Made by a program: the position numbers and the translations under genes
Origin: Rotaria sordida
Taxonomy: Eukaryota > Rotifera > Eurotatoria > Philodinida > Philodinidae
Reading direction: 5' to 3'
DNA: 64,000 nucleotides
Assembly (NCBI GenBank): GCA_905250125.1
Contig: CAJNOL010000202.1
Location: 71,137-135,136 of the forward strand
Notes under the pieces: model-generated
Databases searched by the model: none
Seen by the model: the letters and a program-made list of their open reading frames with translations, nothing else
Told to the model about the DNA's origin: nothing
In this document: piece after piece, positions 1-10,643 of the stretch
Layout of the letters: every line of letters starts with the position of its first letter
Numbering within the stretch: the stretch's first letter is position 1

Positions 1-2
1 AT

Positions 3-878
3 CCAACAACAACATTTAATTCATTCATGCATTTAGCTGCATTACGTGCATGTATGGAATTAACATTGATTATGAATGATACAATTACATATAATGAATG
101 TTATAAATCGTACTTTATTGCTGTTACACAAATTAATCAATTATTATGGTATAATGATAGTATAGATACAGGTTATTTCTTAGCTTATACAGGTGGACAA
201 GGTGAAAAAGCAATATTTACAGATGCATTGTATGGTCAAGTATTAGCATTTACATATGGATTAGGTCCTTTATATAGTATATCAAAAATGAAAAAACATT
301 TAGAAAGTGAAGTACGATTAGCAGATACACCATATGGTTTAAGAATGTTAACTGGACGAGAACCATTAACAAATCCACAAGATAATTCTATATGGATGGG
401 TGCATCACAAGATTGGTCTGTATTAAATTTATGGTTTAATATGGATTTTGATAGTGCATTAATACAATCTGTAAAAGGTTTAAATCATGTACGACAAACA
501 TTAAATGATCAATGGAATACACATGGTTTATATGCAGGTGATGGTTATGGTATCGGAGGAAAACCATGGGTTACATCACATTATGGTTTTCATATGGTCT
601 TATGGCATTTACCATTTGCAATTACAGGTCAATATACAGATTTAACAAAGGGTATATTATTATTTTCACCCAAATTACGATCACCATTTATTTTGCCTGT
701 ACTTATTCCGAATATTTTTGGTTCAATAAGTGCAACTCCATTATTAAATGGACAATCATCGTATACATTTACATTATCAATTGGAAATTTATCTTTGAAT
801 GTACTTGCTATTAATAATGTGAAATATCCACGTAGTATTCATCTAACAGCTGGACAATCGGTACAGTGGATTGGATGA
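3..878 (+). CDS. GH116-like glycosidase (DUF608 type), C-terminal part
   Basis: The reading frame is open from base 3 with no start, so the gene is cut by the left window edge; it ends at TGA 876-878. About 291 residues remain, apparently one exon. The pattern matches the end of the GH116 catalytic (alpha/alpha)6 domain (bacterial beta-glucosidases, animal GBA2): an early D-A-L-Y-G-Q segment where GH116 proteins have D-x-L-C-G-Q, then a helix with I-W-M-G-A-S-Q-D-W, then [10 protein letters not shown] with later L-W-H-L-P. The catalytic acid and nucleophile would lie upstream of the window and cannot be checked. The last ~65 residues look like a beta-rich tail (L-F-S-P-K-L onward). Likely role by family: hydrolysis of beta-glucosides or glucosylceramide. 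Family call is by pattern memory; a different alpha/alpha-toroid glycosidase is possible. Codon use is AT-rich like the neighbouring genes, so transfer cannot be argued from composition. Confidence 0.65.
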   Translation, partial: PTTTFNSFMHLAALRACMELTLIMNDTITYNECYKSYFIAVTQINQLLWYNDSIDTGYFLAYTGGQGEKAIFTDALYGQVLAFTYGLGPLYSISKMKKHLESEVRLADTPYGLRMLTGREPLTNPQDNSIWMGASQDWSVLNLWFNMDFDSALIQSVKGLNHVRQTLNDQWNTHGLYAGDGYGIGGKPWVTSHYGFHMVLWHLPFAITGQYTDLTKGILLFSPKLRSPFILPVLIPNIFGSISATPLLNGQSSYTFTLSIGNLSLNVLAINNVKYPRSIHLTAGQSVQWIG

Positions 879-1137
879 TTGATTAATAACAATCAATATT
901 TATTACAGTTAGAATTAAGTAAAACTTTTTTTGACGCTTTCCATCCTTGAGCGATTTTCTAACGACGTACTAAGCAGTATGTTTGTTTCTTTAATTTTAA
1001 CAATAAAAATATATGAATAATATTGAAAATATTCAATTCAAACAGATTTAATTAGTAAGAATTTACTTTTTATTTTGAAGAGAAAAATAAACGAACATTC
1101 AATCAAATCTTGAATGTTTAGTTAAATAAAAGAGAAA

Positions 1138-1898
1138 TACAGGGTATTCGAAAAGTAAATTCGTATAACTCCACTATTTATCAAATTTAATCAACTAACT
1201 TTTTTCAAATGATAGATATAAGTGTGAAGTTTTTATTAGTAGGAGCAAACTTCACAAACACTGTTCAAAATTATTACTTTCGCCTGAGATATGAAAACCA
1301 GTCGATTTTCAATTTCAAAAAACACACTACATAGTGTTTCTGTTTTGATACTTCCATATTTTGCGTTTTTTGTGACGTTTATATCGTGCAGATGTTGCTC
1401 TATCTGTTCTATGCATTTGTTGTGATGTGTCACTTAAAATAGAAGCCTAACAATGTCAAGTTCGATGACGACGAAGCTTATAAGATCGATTCGTCTTTTC
1501 CAGTTCATCAATCATCGTTTGGAAACATAAAGTTGTCACACGAGCTCTTTGATCACCGGACTTGCCATTATTAGGCTTCTATTTTTAGTGACACATCACA
1601 ACAAATGCATAGAATCGATAGTGCACCATCTGCACGATATAAACATCACAAAAAAAACGCAAAATATGGAAGTATCAAAACAGAAACACTATGTAATGTG
1701 TTTTTTGAAATTGAAAATCGACTGGTTTTCATATTTCAGGCGAAAGTAATAATTTTGAACAGTGTTTGTGAAGTTTGTCCGTACCAATAAAAACTTCACA
1801 CTTATATCTATCATTTGAAAAAAGTTAGTTGATTAAATTTGATAAATAGTGGAGTTATACAAATTTACTTTTCGACCGAACTTTTGGAACATCCTGTA
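1138..1898. mobile_element. Fold-back MITE, mariner-like ends
   Basis: Two inverted arms of about 330 bp (1138-1468 and 1551-1898) flank an ~80-bp loop. The arms match closely over their length, with small indels: the left end lacks about 12 bp present in the right end. Both termini read TACAGG inward, starting with TA, and resemble Tc1/mariner ends. ORFs inside are mirror copies of the arms and show no transposase motifs (no D-D-D/E signature seen), so this is a non-autonomous element. It lies 260 bp after the GH116-like stop codon. Confidence 0.8.
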
Positions 1899-3792
1899 TA
1901 TATCTAATAAAATAGAAAACTTAACTCATTTCCATACTTTATCAAGATATTGGATAGATGAAAAAAAATATTTATTTCTTTGACTAAATTTCTTACGGAT
2001 CAAATTTGATTAAGATACCAATCAAAAATAGATTCAATTACATTTTGCTTATAAAAATATTATTATTAAACGTTCTTTTAACTGTGTTTATACAGTTTCA
2101 AAAACGCAAATTTTGTTCTCTTAGTTTAAAAAAACTATCTTTTCTTTATTCTTTAAAATTCAATTCATTACTACAGCTTTTTGTGGTTATTACTATAAAA
2201 ACAAAAAAGTACGCTACTATTGCACAATCATTTTGTATGAAGTACTATAATTCAAATTAGTGCATTCAACAGTACGTTTGGTTATATTATGCAATAAAAT
2301 TACAATATCAAAAAGATATTAAAATAAAATTATTACAACACTTGTGTTTTTCTTTGACAAATGAGTTCACACACGCTAAGTACAACTTCATAATGAAATG
2401 TGAAGTTACTATCAAAAAAAAAAATCTTTAATCAAAAAAGAAAGTAATTAATTTTTTATAATTGTTAAATAAAAAAAAGCACGTCCTGTGAAATAATACT
2501 TGAAATTTATCTTCACATATAAAATAGCAATAATAGATTTTCTATCACCTAGTACGAAGCGTATATAAAAATAGAATAAAAATGCTGCAAATAATAATAC
2601 TAGAATTAATCTAAGATGGCTAAGGCGATTTATAGAAATGGCAAAAATTTCAATTAATCGAAATCATGAATAAAAAATTATTAATATTATTGCAATTTAA
2701 TGAGAGAAAAATAGAAATTACTGTCTAAAAGAATTTGCAGAAAAGCTTCTCAATGTCTTCAATAAAAGATAAAAAAATAATTAAATAGATCTTATTCCCA
2801 AACAACAAAAAAAAATATCATTCTATTCCCTTGTCAAAAAAAATCTTTTATATGATGATTCATAAAAAATATTTAATTCTCTACGATGTCATCAAAACAA
2901 TGGTATAGCCAAACTGTCTTTTTTTTGTTAATTTTTGTAAAAAAAAAAAAACGTAAAATGTAATTAATTATCGTTTACAATAGTAGAAGTTTTTTTTATT
3001 TTTCTGCTTTTGTTTTTAGTTTGATAATCTTTTTTTTTCAACCGAAGAACTTAGAATATTTCTTAAATATTCAAAATTCAGTTTTGTCTTTTTCTTTTCT
3101 TTTACTTGATCGTAACTATGAACATGATTATAATAGAGTGTTCCAATATTTGGGCTTATTTACTAATCAACCATAGGAAAAAAGTCTAATGAGGAAAATA
3201 TTAATAAAATTATAGATTAACTGTGCCGTACAAGATCTACTAATATTTTGTTCAATTAACAGTATAATCAAAATGACCGAATATGTCATGATCAATAAAA
3301 AAACACAATGCAGAATAGATTTCTAGTAAAACACTACCGGAAATGAAAGCATTCGAGACTTGTCATGACATATCTTTGTTTTTTTTTATTTGATACCATC
3401 AACAAAACGAATAAAAGTCAGACAGAAGCAGAATGTCATTCTCATTCTATTTCTTTCTTTCTTCTACATGAATAATCAATTTTTATTGTTTTTCAATAAA
3501 ATATCCCTTTCTCATCAGATATAACATCAAACATATATAGAAATCTCTATTTCGAAAGTTCGAAAATGTTTCTATGATTTGGTTTTTTTTGTGTATATGT
3601 ATATATATATATATACGTATAACTAATCGAAACGATGAACGAGAAGTAATTGAACACTAATTGTGTGACGCATATCGTAATGAGACCACTACATTCTTTA
3701 TTCTTTTTCACGCACACGCACACATATAAAGAGCGAGAATGAACGAATACAACATGCAATATGGGAAAAAAAGAAAGTAATATTTGCACGGC
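1899..3792. other. Intergenic, AT-rich, no gene seen
   Basis: Low-complexity A/T runs dominate. An (AT)n tract lies near 3601-3616. The open frame at 3547-3789 on the minus strand is built of repeats and is not convincing. It may hold the 3' untranslated region of the Ser-rich gene to its right. Confidence 0.5.
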
Positions 3793-4353
3793 TCACTGGG
3801 GAACAGCTCCATGTTCGAGTAATACTTCGTGTCCATCGTTTGTAATATGTGTCGCTGCATTTGGATCATCAACCAATTTAATTAAATCGACTATTTCACC
3901 TTTTTCATAGGGTATTTCCAAAAAACTATCACTCTTTTTTAATGATGGTGATCGAGCAGGTGATGTTTCTTTACCATAAATATTTGGAGAAGAAGTATGA
4001 GTTGACGAAATTTCTTCAGCATCCGGTGTTGGTTGTTGTTGTTGTTGTGCTACATGATTATTGGAACAATCAGTAACGGGTGTATTTAATATGATTGACG
4101 AAGGATCAGCATCAATCGAAAAACGTTTGGCAATTGGATGTACAGGATGATGACGTTCGAAACTTGATTGAGTGGAAAGAATTTTCGTTAATTTTTTTGT
4201 TGCTGTTCCACTTGAAGAAGAAATATCAGTAGCCGGGGGTACTGAAGAAGTCGGAGAAGGACGAGAACCACTTGCATCACTAGCTGGCTTGTCATCAGGA
4301 ATGATTAATTTTGGTGCTGCCGAGGAAGAGGAAGAGAAAGAAGAAGATGCCAT
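3793..4353 (-). CDS. Ser/Pro-rich protein of unknown function
   Basis: A 186-codon frame starting ATG 4351-4353 and ending TGA 3793-3795. The protein is disordered: a Ser run at the N-terminus, Ser/Pro/Thr-rich middle, a short poly-Gln tract (CAA/CAG codons near 4033-4053), and a more ordered acidic tail (E-I-P-Y-E-K-G-E-I-V-D-L-I-K-L-V-D-D-P). Several R-x-x-S and S-P sites (for example K-R-F-S, A-R-S-P-S) could be phosphorylated. I do not recognise the family. The stop is written CCCCAG-TGAGC, so the same bases could be a 5' splice site (CCCCA|GTGAGC); the true C-terminus could then lie elsewhere, although no convincing downstream exon was found. Upstream lies a long region shared with the divergent ZSWIM2-like gene. 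Confidence 0.5.
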   Translation of the reverse strand: MASSSFSSSSSAAPKLIIPDDKPASDASGSRPSPTSSVPPATDISSSSGTATKKLTKILSTQSSFERHHPVHPIAKRFSIDADPSSIILNTPVTDCSNNHVAQQQQQPTPDAEEISSTHTSSPNIYGKETSPARSPSLKKSDSFLEIPYEKGEIVDLIKLVDDPNAATHITNDGHEVLLEHGAVPQ

Positions 4354-4803
4354 TTATACTGTTCGTCTATAAACAAAAATAATACCACTTAAGTGAGTTT
4401 TTTTGATGAAAAAAAAAGTTTGTTTTAATTTCCTTATATTAACTAGTTTGATAGTTCTACTTGAATCAATTGACAACTAAGAAACCTCTTATACTATTTC
4501 TTTTTTCTCATTTCTATTCATGCGAACTGAAATGAAATTGCGCTCTAAAATACTAAAATTATGCATTGAGAATGTCAAAAGTGGACGATACAAACTACTA
4601 TGTTATGAATCAAACAATGTTATGATAGAATTTACCTCAATATTGTCAGCTCTAACATGTTTTTTTTTGACGTAAATATTAGTGAACAAGTAAACGAGAA
4701 AAAAAAAAGCTGTCAGATGAAGGACAACAAAAACGACAACGTCACTATTCTCTATAACTGACGTATGCGCGAGTTGTATGGAGAACACAAAGAAGAATGA
4801 TAG

Positions 4804-4843
<40 letters not shown>

Positions 4844-6504
4844 GAGATCGATGACGATAACAAGCCTAGTGAAAGAAAAAGAACGCAAAAAAAAGAGATG
4901 AAAGAGAAAAAAATGCTTGAATAAGAAAAAATAATAACATAATGACGATGATGAGAACACATTCATAGGACTGACGATGAGAATCGCTTTTCTCCGAGAC
5001 GCTCTTTCTCTATTCCATTTGTTTTCAAAAAGACGAGAGTAACAGTTTAGAGAGAGAAATACGCAATGGAAAAAATAAAAAGCATTTCGAGGAAAAAGAG
5101 CAGAAAAAAAACGACATGTATGCACGCGTGTGAGCTGGATGCATTTGTTTATGATCTTTGTTCATCGATGAAGCACAATGTCTTTAGTTATTCGAATGAT
5201 TAGAAACGGCATTTTAGGAAAGATTTACACAACCTTTGAATGAACTAAATTGAACACTGATGTGTCCTGAAAACGGAAGACAAGTTCTTTTTTTTTTCTT
5301 GCTTTTTTTTCTCAATTGCTCATCATAAGAAAAAGAGAATACCACATAATAACTATAGAAAACGAGGAACAAAAAAAAAGAACAAAAAACTAGTTGATTG
5401 ATTTACATTTTCTAAAAGCAAGACGAATGTCGACAACTAGGAAGAGGATAGAGAGAGGTTCATTAAATTAGCACATAATATATAAAAAGAAAAATATAAG
5501 GACTGACTATAGCATGATAAAAGAAAAAAACATGGATTACTATCCAGCTTTATTTTTACTATAGAGAAATCAATGATTGTTGCAAATGACATATAAGTTT
5601 GAACTTTCTCATCTGTTCACTGTATTCATAATTTAGATAAATTAGTTTGATGAAGGCAGGAAAGATTCTATCATATCAATCCGTTTCTGTAGCGATATAG
5701 CTGGATTAGTGGAAATTTATTTTCGAATAAATCTATCTAAGTTATTTTGCAACAAAAAAAAAACATCCTTATATACAGCATACAAACCTATACATTCACG
5801 CGAACGAAAACAAAAATGAAAATGAAAAGCACAAAGAGAAAGAGTAAACAAGACGTAGAATAGAACAAGGTTGAATAAGTATACTATTATATTTGAAAAT
5901 TGCTTAACATTATACAAAAAACAATAATATCATACATCTGTTTCCAGCTGTCGTAATACATAGAAAAAAAGGCGAACAATAAAGAATGTAAGAATCTCAA
6001 TGATTTTCACGAACGAAGAAAAGAAACGATCCAAATAGGATCAACATACTGAAATAAGTAATTCATTGGAAAGAAAAAGGAAACACGTGAAAACCAACGA
6101 GTATGCATATACAGAATTGGGGATAATACACTTTATTTGGACGCTCTCTAACAGATATGAATAAATTCTGATCAAAAACGTATCATAATTTTGTAAAATT
6201 GGACATAAATCATTAATTTTGCAAATCATCATCAATAACCTTTGTATTTATTTTTTGATTATTATTTCAAAGAACAAGGTAATGAAACAATCTGTCCATG
6301 CTTGAAAAATTTTTTCTATGATTCATCTTCATATTTGGATTGGGTAGTTTGATGAACCGTTAGAAACCATCATCAATGTACATTACCGAGTGAAGCAGAG
6401 GTTTTGCCAAACAACAAAAAGAAATGTAATAGAAAAATGGTGATTTTAAAATAGTTGAAATTTGAAATCAATTTCTTTCACATTTCATCAATAATATATA
6501 GATA
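4354..6504. other. Divergent intergenic region
   Basis: Separates the minus-strand Ser-rich ORF from the plus-strand ZSWIM2-like gene and probably contains both promoters. Purine-rich on the plus strand, with one long AG microsatellite. The minus-strand frames at 4603-5125 are Ser/Leu/Phe-rich products of the repeat and are not counted as genes. Confidence 0.5.
4808..4841. repeat. (AG)17 microsatellite
   Basis: Uninterrupted alternating A and G for 34 bases. Confidence 0.95.
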
Positions 6505-9214
6505 ATGTCTCGTAGTTTGCCTTATCGTCTTGAATGTCCTGAAAAATGTCTACAAGCTCAAGATGATGCACTTAATTCAACATTTTTTATTCTAAGACAA
6601 ACAGGTCCTACAGCTTTTGTTATTAAAGAAGATGATGAACGAATATTTAAAGTATTTATAATAAATAGAATTTTGATTACATAAATATGTCATATTAATT
6701 AGGCATTTTTGGGTGATCAACATCAATGTACTTGTAATGTATTTCAACGAGATCGAGACTTATGCAAACATATTTGTTGGCTTCTATTAAAACGATTTCG
6801 TGTGCCAAGAACTAATCCAAGTAAATAATAATATAGACAAGATACTTTTATATTTACATATATATATAAATATATCTAGTGCTTTGGCAAAAAGGTCTTG
6901 TCGAACGAGAAATAAATGAACTTCTACGTGGTTTAGCACGAGAAGATGAACGAAACAAAACAAATCATACTCAAAAACCAAAAGTAAAAAAAAAAAGGAA
7001 GAAAATTCGTATATACTGGGTGTGAGTTTTTTCATTTAACAACGAAAGAAAAGAAGTATAGTGTAGAATACACTTGAGATTATTTGTAGATCATTTGCAT
7101 CTAATATTTGCATAATTGATGAATCAAAACTATTTTCTTGTTGTAAATGAAAACATTTTCTAAAGACGATAAACAAAATTGTATAATTTTTACATTTTAG
7201 AATGATGATGAAGATGATGATGATAGTGAAGTTGAACAACGGCCAATCAATGAAAATGATGTATGTCCTATATGTCAAGAAGAATTTTTAATTAAGAAAG
7301 TGCCAATTACTTATTGCCGGTTTGATAAAAATTTAAAATTAGAAATTAATTCAATATTTGATTCTTTTTCTTTTTTCAGACATGGTTGTGGTAATAATGT
7401 TCATGTTAAATGTATGAAAGTATGGCTTGATCATCAAGTATCAACAGGTGAAAAAATAGTTAAATGTCCATTATGTCGAGAAACATTTGGTACACCTGAA
7501 CAACTTAAACAGGAATTTCGGTATAAGAATTTCAATTCTATTTTTATTGTTAAAAAAGAAATTTAATATTTTCTATTTTAAGTACAAGTGGTGCTCAACA
7601 AGCTGAAAAATCATCTATTCATTTAGGTTATTCATGTCATCGTTGTCGTGCATGTCCAATTACAGGCAAATGTTATAAATGTACAACATGTCATGATTAT
7701 TTTCTTTGTCAAACATGTTTTAATTTAAATATACATAATGAACATAATTTTGATTATCGAGAAGTAAAAAAACAAAAACAATAGATATTTTTGTTTTTGT
7801 TTTCTTAATTTAATAAATAAATTTTATTTTATTTAGAAATCATTTCAACGTTGGAAATCAGCAACACGAGAACATTTAAATGCATTACCTAGTGCACTTC
7901 ATCAAATGTTAGCAAATAGAGATATTACGGAAAATGATTATGATATTCTTCTTCAACTTGATAAGTAATTGATACATTGAAATATTTGCTTTTTTTTTCT
8001 GTTTATTTATTTATTTATTTTTTCTTTGTAATCAAGTGCTCAAAATGCAGCAATTATGGGTATACCAGAAAATGTTGTTAAATCAATGCCAACTGAACGT
8101 GTACATGAACGAAGTCGTTTATTACAACATGGTGAACAATGTCGTTTATGTTTAAGATCTTATCAAATAGGTGAACGTGTTCGACGTTTACCATGTCGAC
8201 ATAAATTTCATATTGATTGCATTGGTAATTTAAAAAACTTAAACAAAAGTTATTTCGATTTTATTGTTACTTTTTTTGCTACATAGATGGATGGCTTTTA
8301 CATAGTCATCCAACATGTCCAATTGATGGTCAACTTGTATGGAGTGTTGAAATGGAAAATGAACAAAGAGAAGCAAAACGGTAAAATTTAAAAAAAAAAA
8401 CAAAAACAAAAGTTTTTCTTTTCATTGAATGTTAAATTAAATTTATTAAATATATAGTGGCAGATAAAACTTTAGAGTAGTTGTATGTTTAAGTTTGTTT
8501 CTCGACGGTAATAGCTAGCAAGAATCTTCTTTCACTGAACTACATTCAATTTACAATTGCTCTATCAAATAAAATCTTTTCCCAAAAGCTTCGAAAGAAA
8601 ATCAGAAAGCTGGTTTGAGAGTCTTGGTTTTCCACATACCTTCATTCAAGCAATTTTGCTGAAGCTTTCGGATCAATTAATCCTGCTAGAGAACTCATTC
8701 AGCTGCACAAATGCTTTTTGAGATTCTTGTTAGTTATTACCATCGATCAGAAAAGTTAAATGTACAACTGCTCTAAACTTTTGTCCGCCACTATAGTTCT
8801 GCTCCTGCTGCTATTCGACATTCAACAAAACATACACCTTCTTCTGGTTCATCTTTACTGTCAGTTGATATGGGTTTATCTGTAACTCCTTATCAAATAC
8901 GACCACTTAATATACCAACAACAACTGATCTAAATCGACGATTTCGACGTCTTCATATGCGTGCACCACTTCGTCCATTAATAGCACCAACAACGAATGA
9001 ATTTCCATCATCGCTTGAAATAAATGCTTATAGTTTAGGAAATCGACAATTATCAGCGAATAATGAAGAACGAGGACAATCATTATTATCATCACCTTCA
9101 TTAGTAAGAGAAGAAATTCGACGAGTAAATATTGAATTTAATCAAGATTTTACATTACCACCAACTATTATTGGTCGTCGATTGCTTGAACGTAGACGCT
9201 CCAATGCTAAATAA
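6505..9214 (+). CDS. ZSWIM2: ZSWIM2-type E3 ubiquitin ligase (SWIM-RING-ZZ-RING)
   Basis: Ten exons join in phase to 545 residues: 6505-6651, 6703-6820, 6880-6983, 7201-7319, 7380-7520, 7583-7763, 7837-7964, 8037-8224, 8287-8380, 8797-9214; total 1638 nt, all introns GT-AG. Domain order is that of vertebrate ZSWIM2 (633 aa in human): a SWIM zinc finger in exon 2 (C-T-C then C-K-H), a first RING over exons 4-5 (C-P-I-C ... H-G-C-G ... C-P-L-C), a ZZ finger in exon 6 (C-H-R-C-R-A-C ... C-x-x-C ... H-N-E-H), and a second RING over exons 8-9 (C-R-L-C ... C-R-H-K-F-H-I-D-C ... C-P-I-D). The family member in mammals is a testis E3 ligase regulating apoptosis; that role is not shown here. The C-terminal exon is Arg/Ser/Pro-rich and disordered. 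Intron 9 is 416 nt, far above the 50-220 nt of the others, because it contains a MITE. The start was chosen as the first ATG in frame with the SWIM exon; stop is TAA 9212-9214. Confidence 0.9.
8455..8793. mobile_element. MITE inside ZSWIM2 intron 9
   Basis: Ends are inverted: TAGTGGCAGATAAAA at the left and the complement of TAGTGGCGGACAAAA at the right. Inverted similarity continues inward for about 80 bp per arm (a second matching block around GGTAATARCTARCAAGAATC). TA dinucleotides flank both ends (8453-8454, 8794-8795), as expected of Tc1/mariner target duplication. There is no ORF. The right flank TA forms part of the splice acceptor TATAG used by exon 10. Confidence 0.85.
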
Positions 9215-9462
9215 TATGTTTGCTCACATTTAGAGTTTATTGTATACGACATATATTTTCTTTTCTGTTTTTTTTTTTGGTTATTATTTTTATTTTTCTT
9301 CTTTGGAATATTTCACATTTGTATTTGAAAAAAAATATGAAATACTGCTAAAGTTCAGACGAATTGATCGAAATCTCACCAAAGAAAAATCTATCCAATC
9401 ATTAGTCTACTTCAATTTCAAGAGAACATATAAGTTTATATTAATACATTAACTTTGATGAA

Positions 9463-9468
9463 AATAAA
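9463..9468 (+). other. Possible poly(A) signal of ZSWIM2
   Basis: AATAAA about 250 nt after the ZSWIM2 stop, before the convergent DUF6973-like gene. Such hexamers are common in AT-rich DNA, so this is only a candidate. Confidence 0.35.
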
Positions 9469-9656
9469 TCAACAAACTAAGCGCTAATGATTGATATTGG
9501 GTTTTCATGATTTTTTTTGTTTCTATCTATATATTCAAAATCAAAAAAAAATTATATCTTTCGTTGTTAGCTTTCAATGGCAACAAAAATAATAATTCTT
9601 GATGATCACTTGACTTTTATTTGTAAAAAGCTTTTTTTATTTATTTATTTATTTAT

Positions 9657-10197
9657 CTATGGTTTTAATTGTAAATAACCCGTTTTAACATGATCATCAC
9701 ATTTCGCACGTGCTTCATCAGCTGTTTTTGATTCACTACCAACTTGTCGACCAATTTCATTATTGTTTAAATCCATAATACGTTCATTTTGTGGTCCTTC
9801 TGTATTATGATCTTCATGAAGATCAGCAACTGTCTTTGCTTGATCACGACCAATACTAATTGTCATTAAAGCATTCCAATAACAATGACGAAAAGCATCA
9901 CCAATACCATTATGTAATGTATTTGCTGGATAACTATTTTGAGCTTCAACACCAGCATTATCTGCATCAGCTTTAGCTTTAGCACAATCGAATGGACCAA
10001 CACGAAATATACATTTGATACCTTCTGTTACTGGTGATCTAATCATAATCATTATAAAACGATTGAGAAAAAAAAAACCAAGAACTAAATGAATTTTACC
10101 CTCGTGGTTCACCCCATGATTTATCAATGACTGGTGAAGTTGGTGCAGCTTGTATACAAGCAATAGTAGCAAGAACAACGATTACAATAAATTGCAT
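9657..10197 (-). CDS. Secreted DUF6973-like protein, probable bacterial origin
   Basis: Two exons: 10100-10197 and 9657-10038, joined across a 61-nt GT-AG intron; 480 nt, 159 residues. The first ~17 residues form a signal peptide (M-Q-F, then a hydrophobic I-V-I-V-V-L core, cut probably after I-Q-A). The mature part contains G-I-G-D-A-F-R-H-C-Y-W-N-A-L-M, then A-D-L-H-E, and later M-D-L-N-N-N-E-I-G-R. I recall this pattern (D-A-x-R-H-x-x-W-N-A-L-M ... H-E ... M-D-L-x-N-N-x-x-G-R) from bacterial DUF6973 proteins; the conserved His, Asp and Glu suggest an enzyme or metal site, but no activity is known to me. Four Cys in the mature protein could form disulphides, in keeping with secretion. An intron plus signal peptide shows it is a working nuclear gene. 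It converges on ZSWIM2 (443 bp between stops) and sits 446 bp downstream of VIRMA on the same strand. Family call from memory. Confidence 0.75.
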
Positions 10198-10643
10198 TGA
10201 TGTGTTTTTCTTTTTAATTCGATGTTTTTTGAAGAAAGAAAGTGTAAAAAAAGAAATAACAATTTCAAACGGTTTTATACCAATCATTCTTGTTATTTAT
10301 CGAATTTTTGTAAATTGAGATGCTCTCAAAATCCATATTTCATTAAAATATTAAAGGATTTAAAATAAGCACTCAAAAACCAACATAGAAATTTGATAAT
10401 ATATATATTCAATTAGTTGAATATTCTTTTCTTTTTATATAAAAGATCAAGTAGCATACGACAGAAAAACAAAACGGAGAAGAAAAATCAATTGCAAACG
10501 AACAACAAAAATTTATTTTCTCGAAACCAACATAATTGAGTAATATATAGCTACATAGTAGCTACACATTTATTCGTTGATAAATAATTCTATACATCGA
10601 AAAAGAAAACAAAATGAATAGATAGAGAAGAATTGTTCATAAA

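Noticed and set aside
1236-1790. Short ORFs inside the 1138-1898 element as transposase pieces
   Set aside because: They are mirror translations of the two arms and lack catalytic motifs.
4603-5125. Minus-strand ORFs of 119 and 126 codons
   Set aside because: Ser/Leu/Phe low-complexity products of the AG microsatellite and purine-rich DNA.
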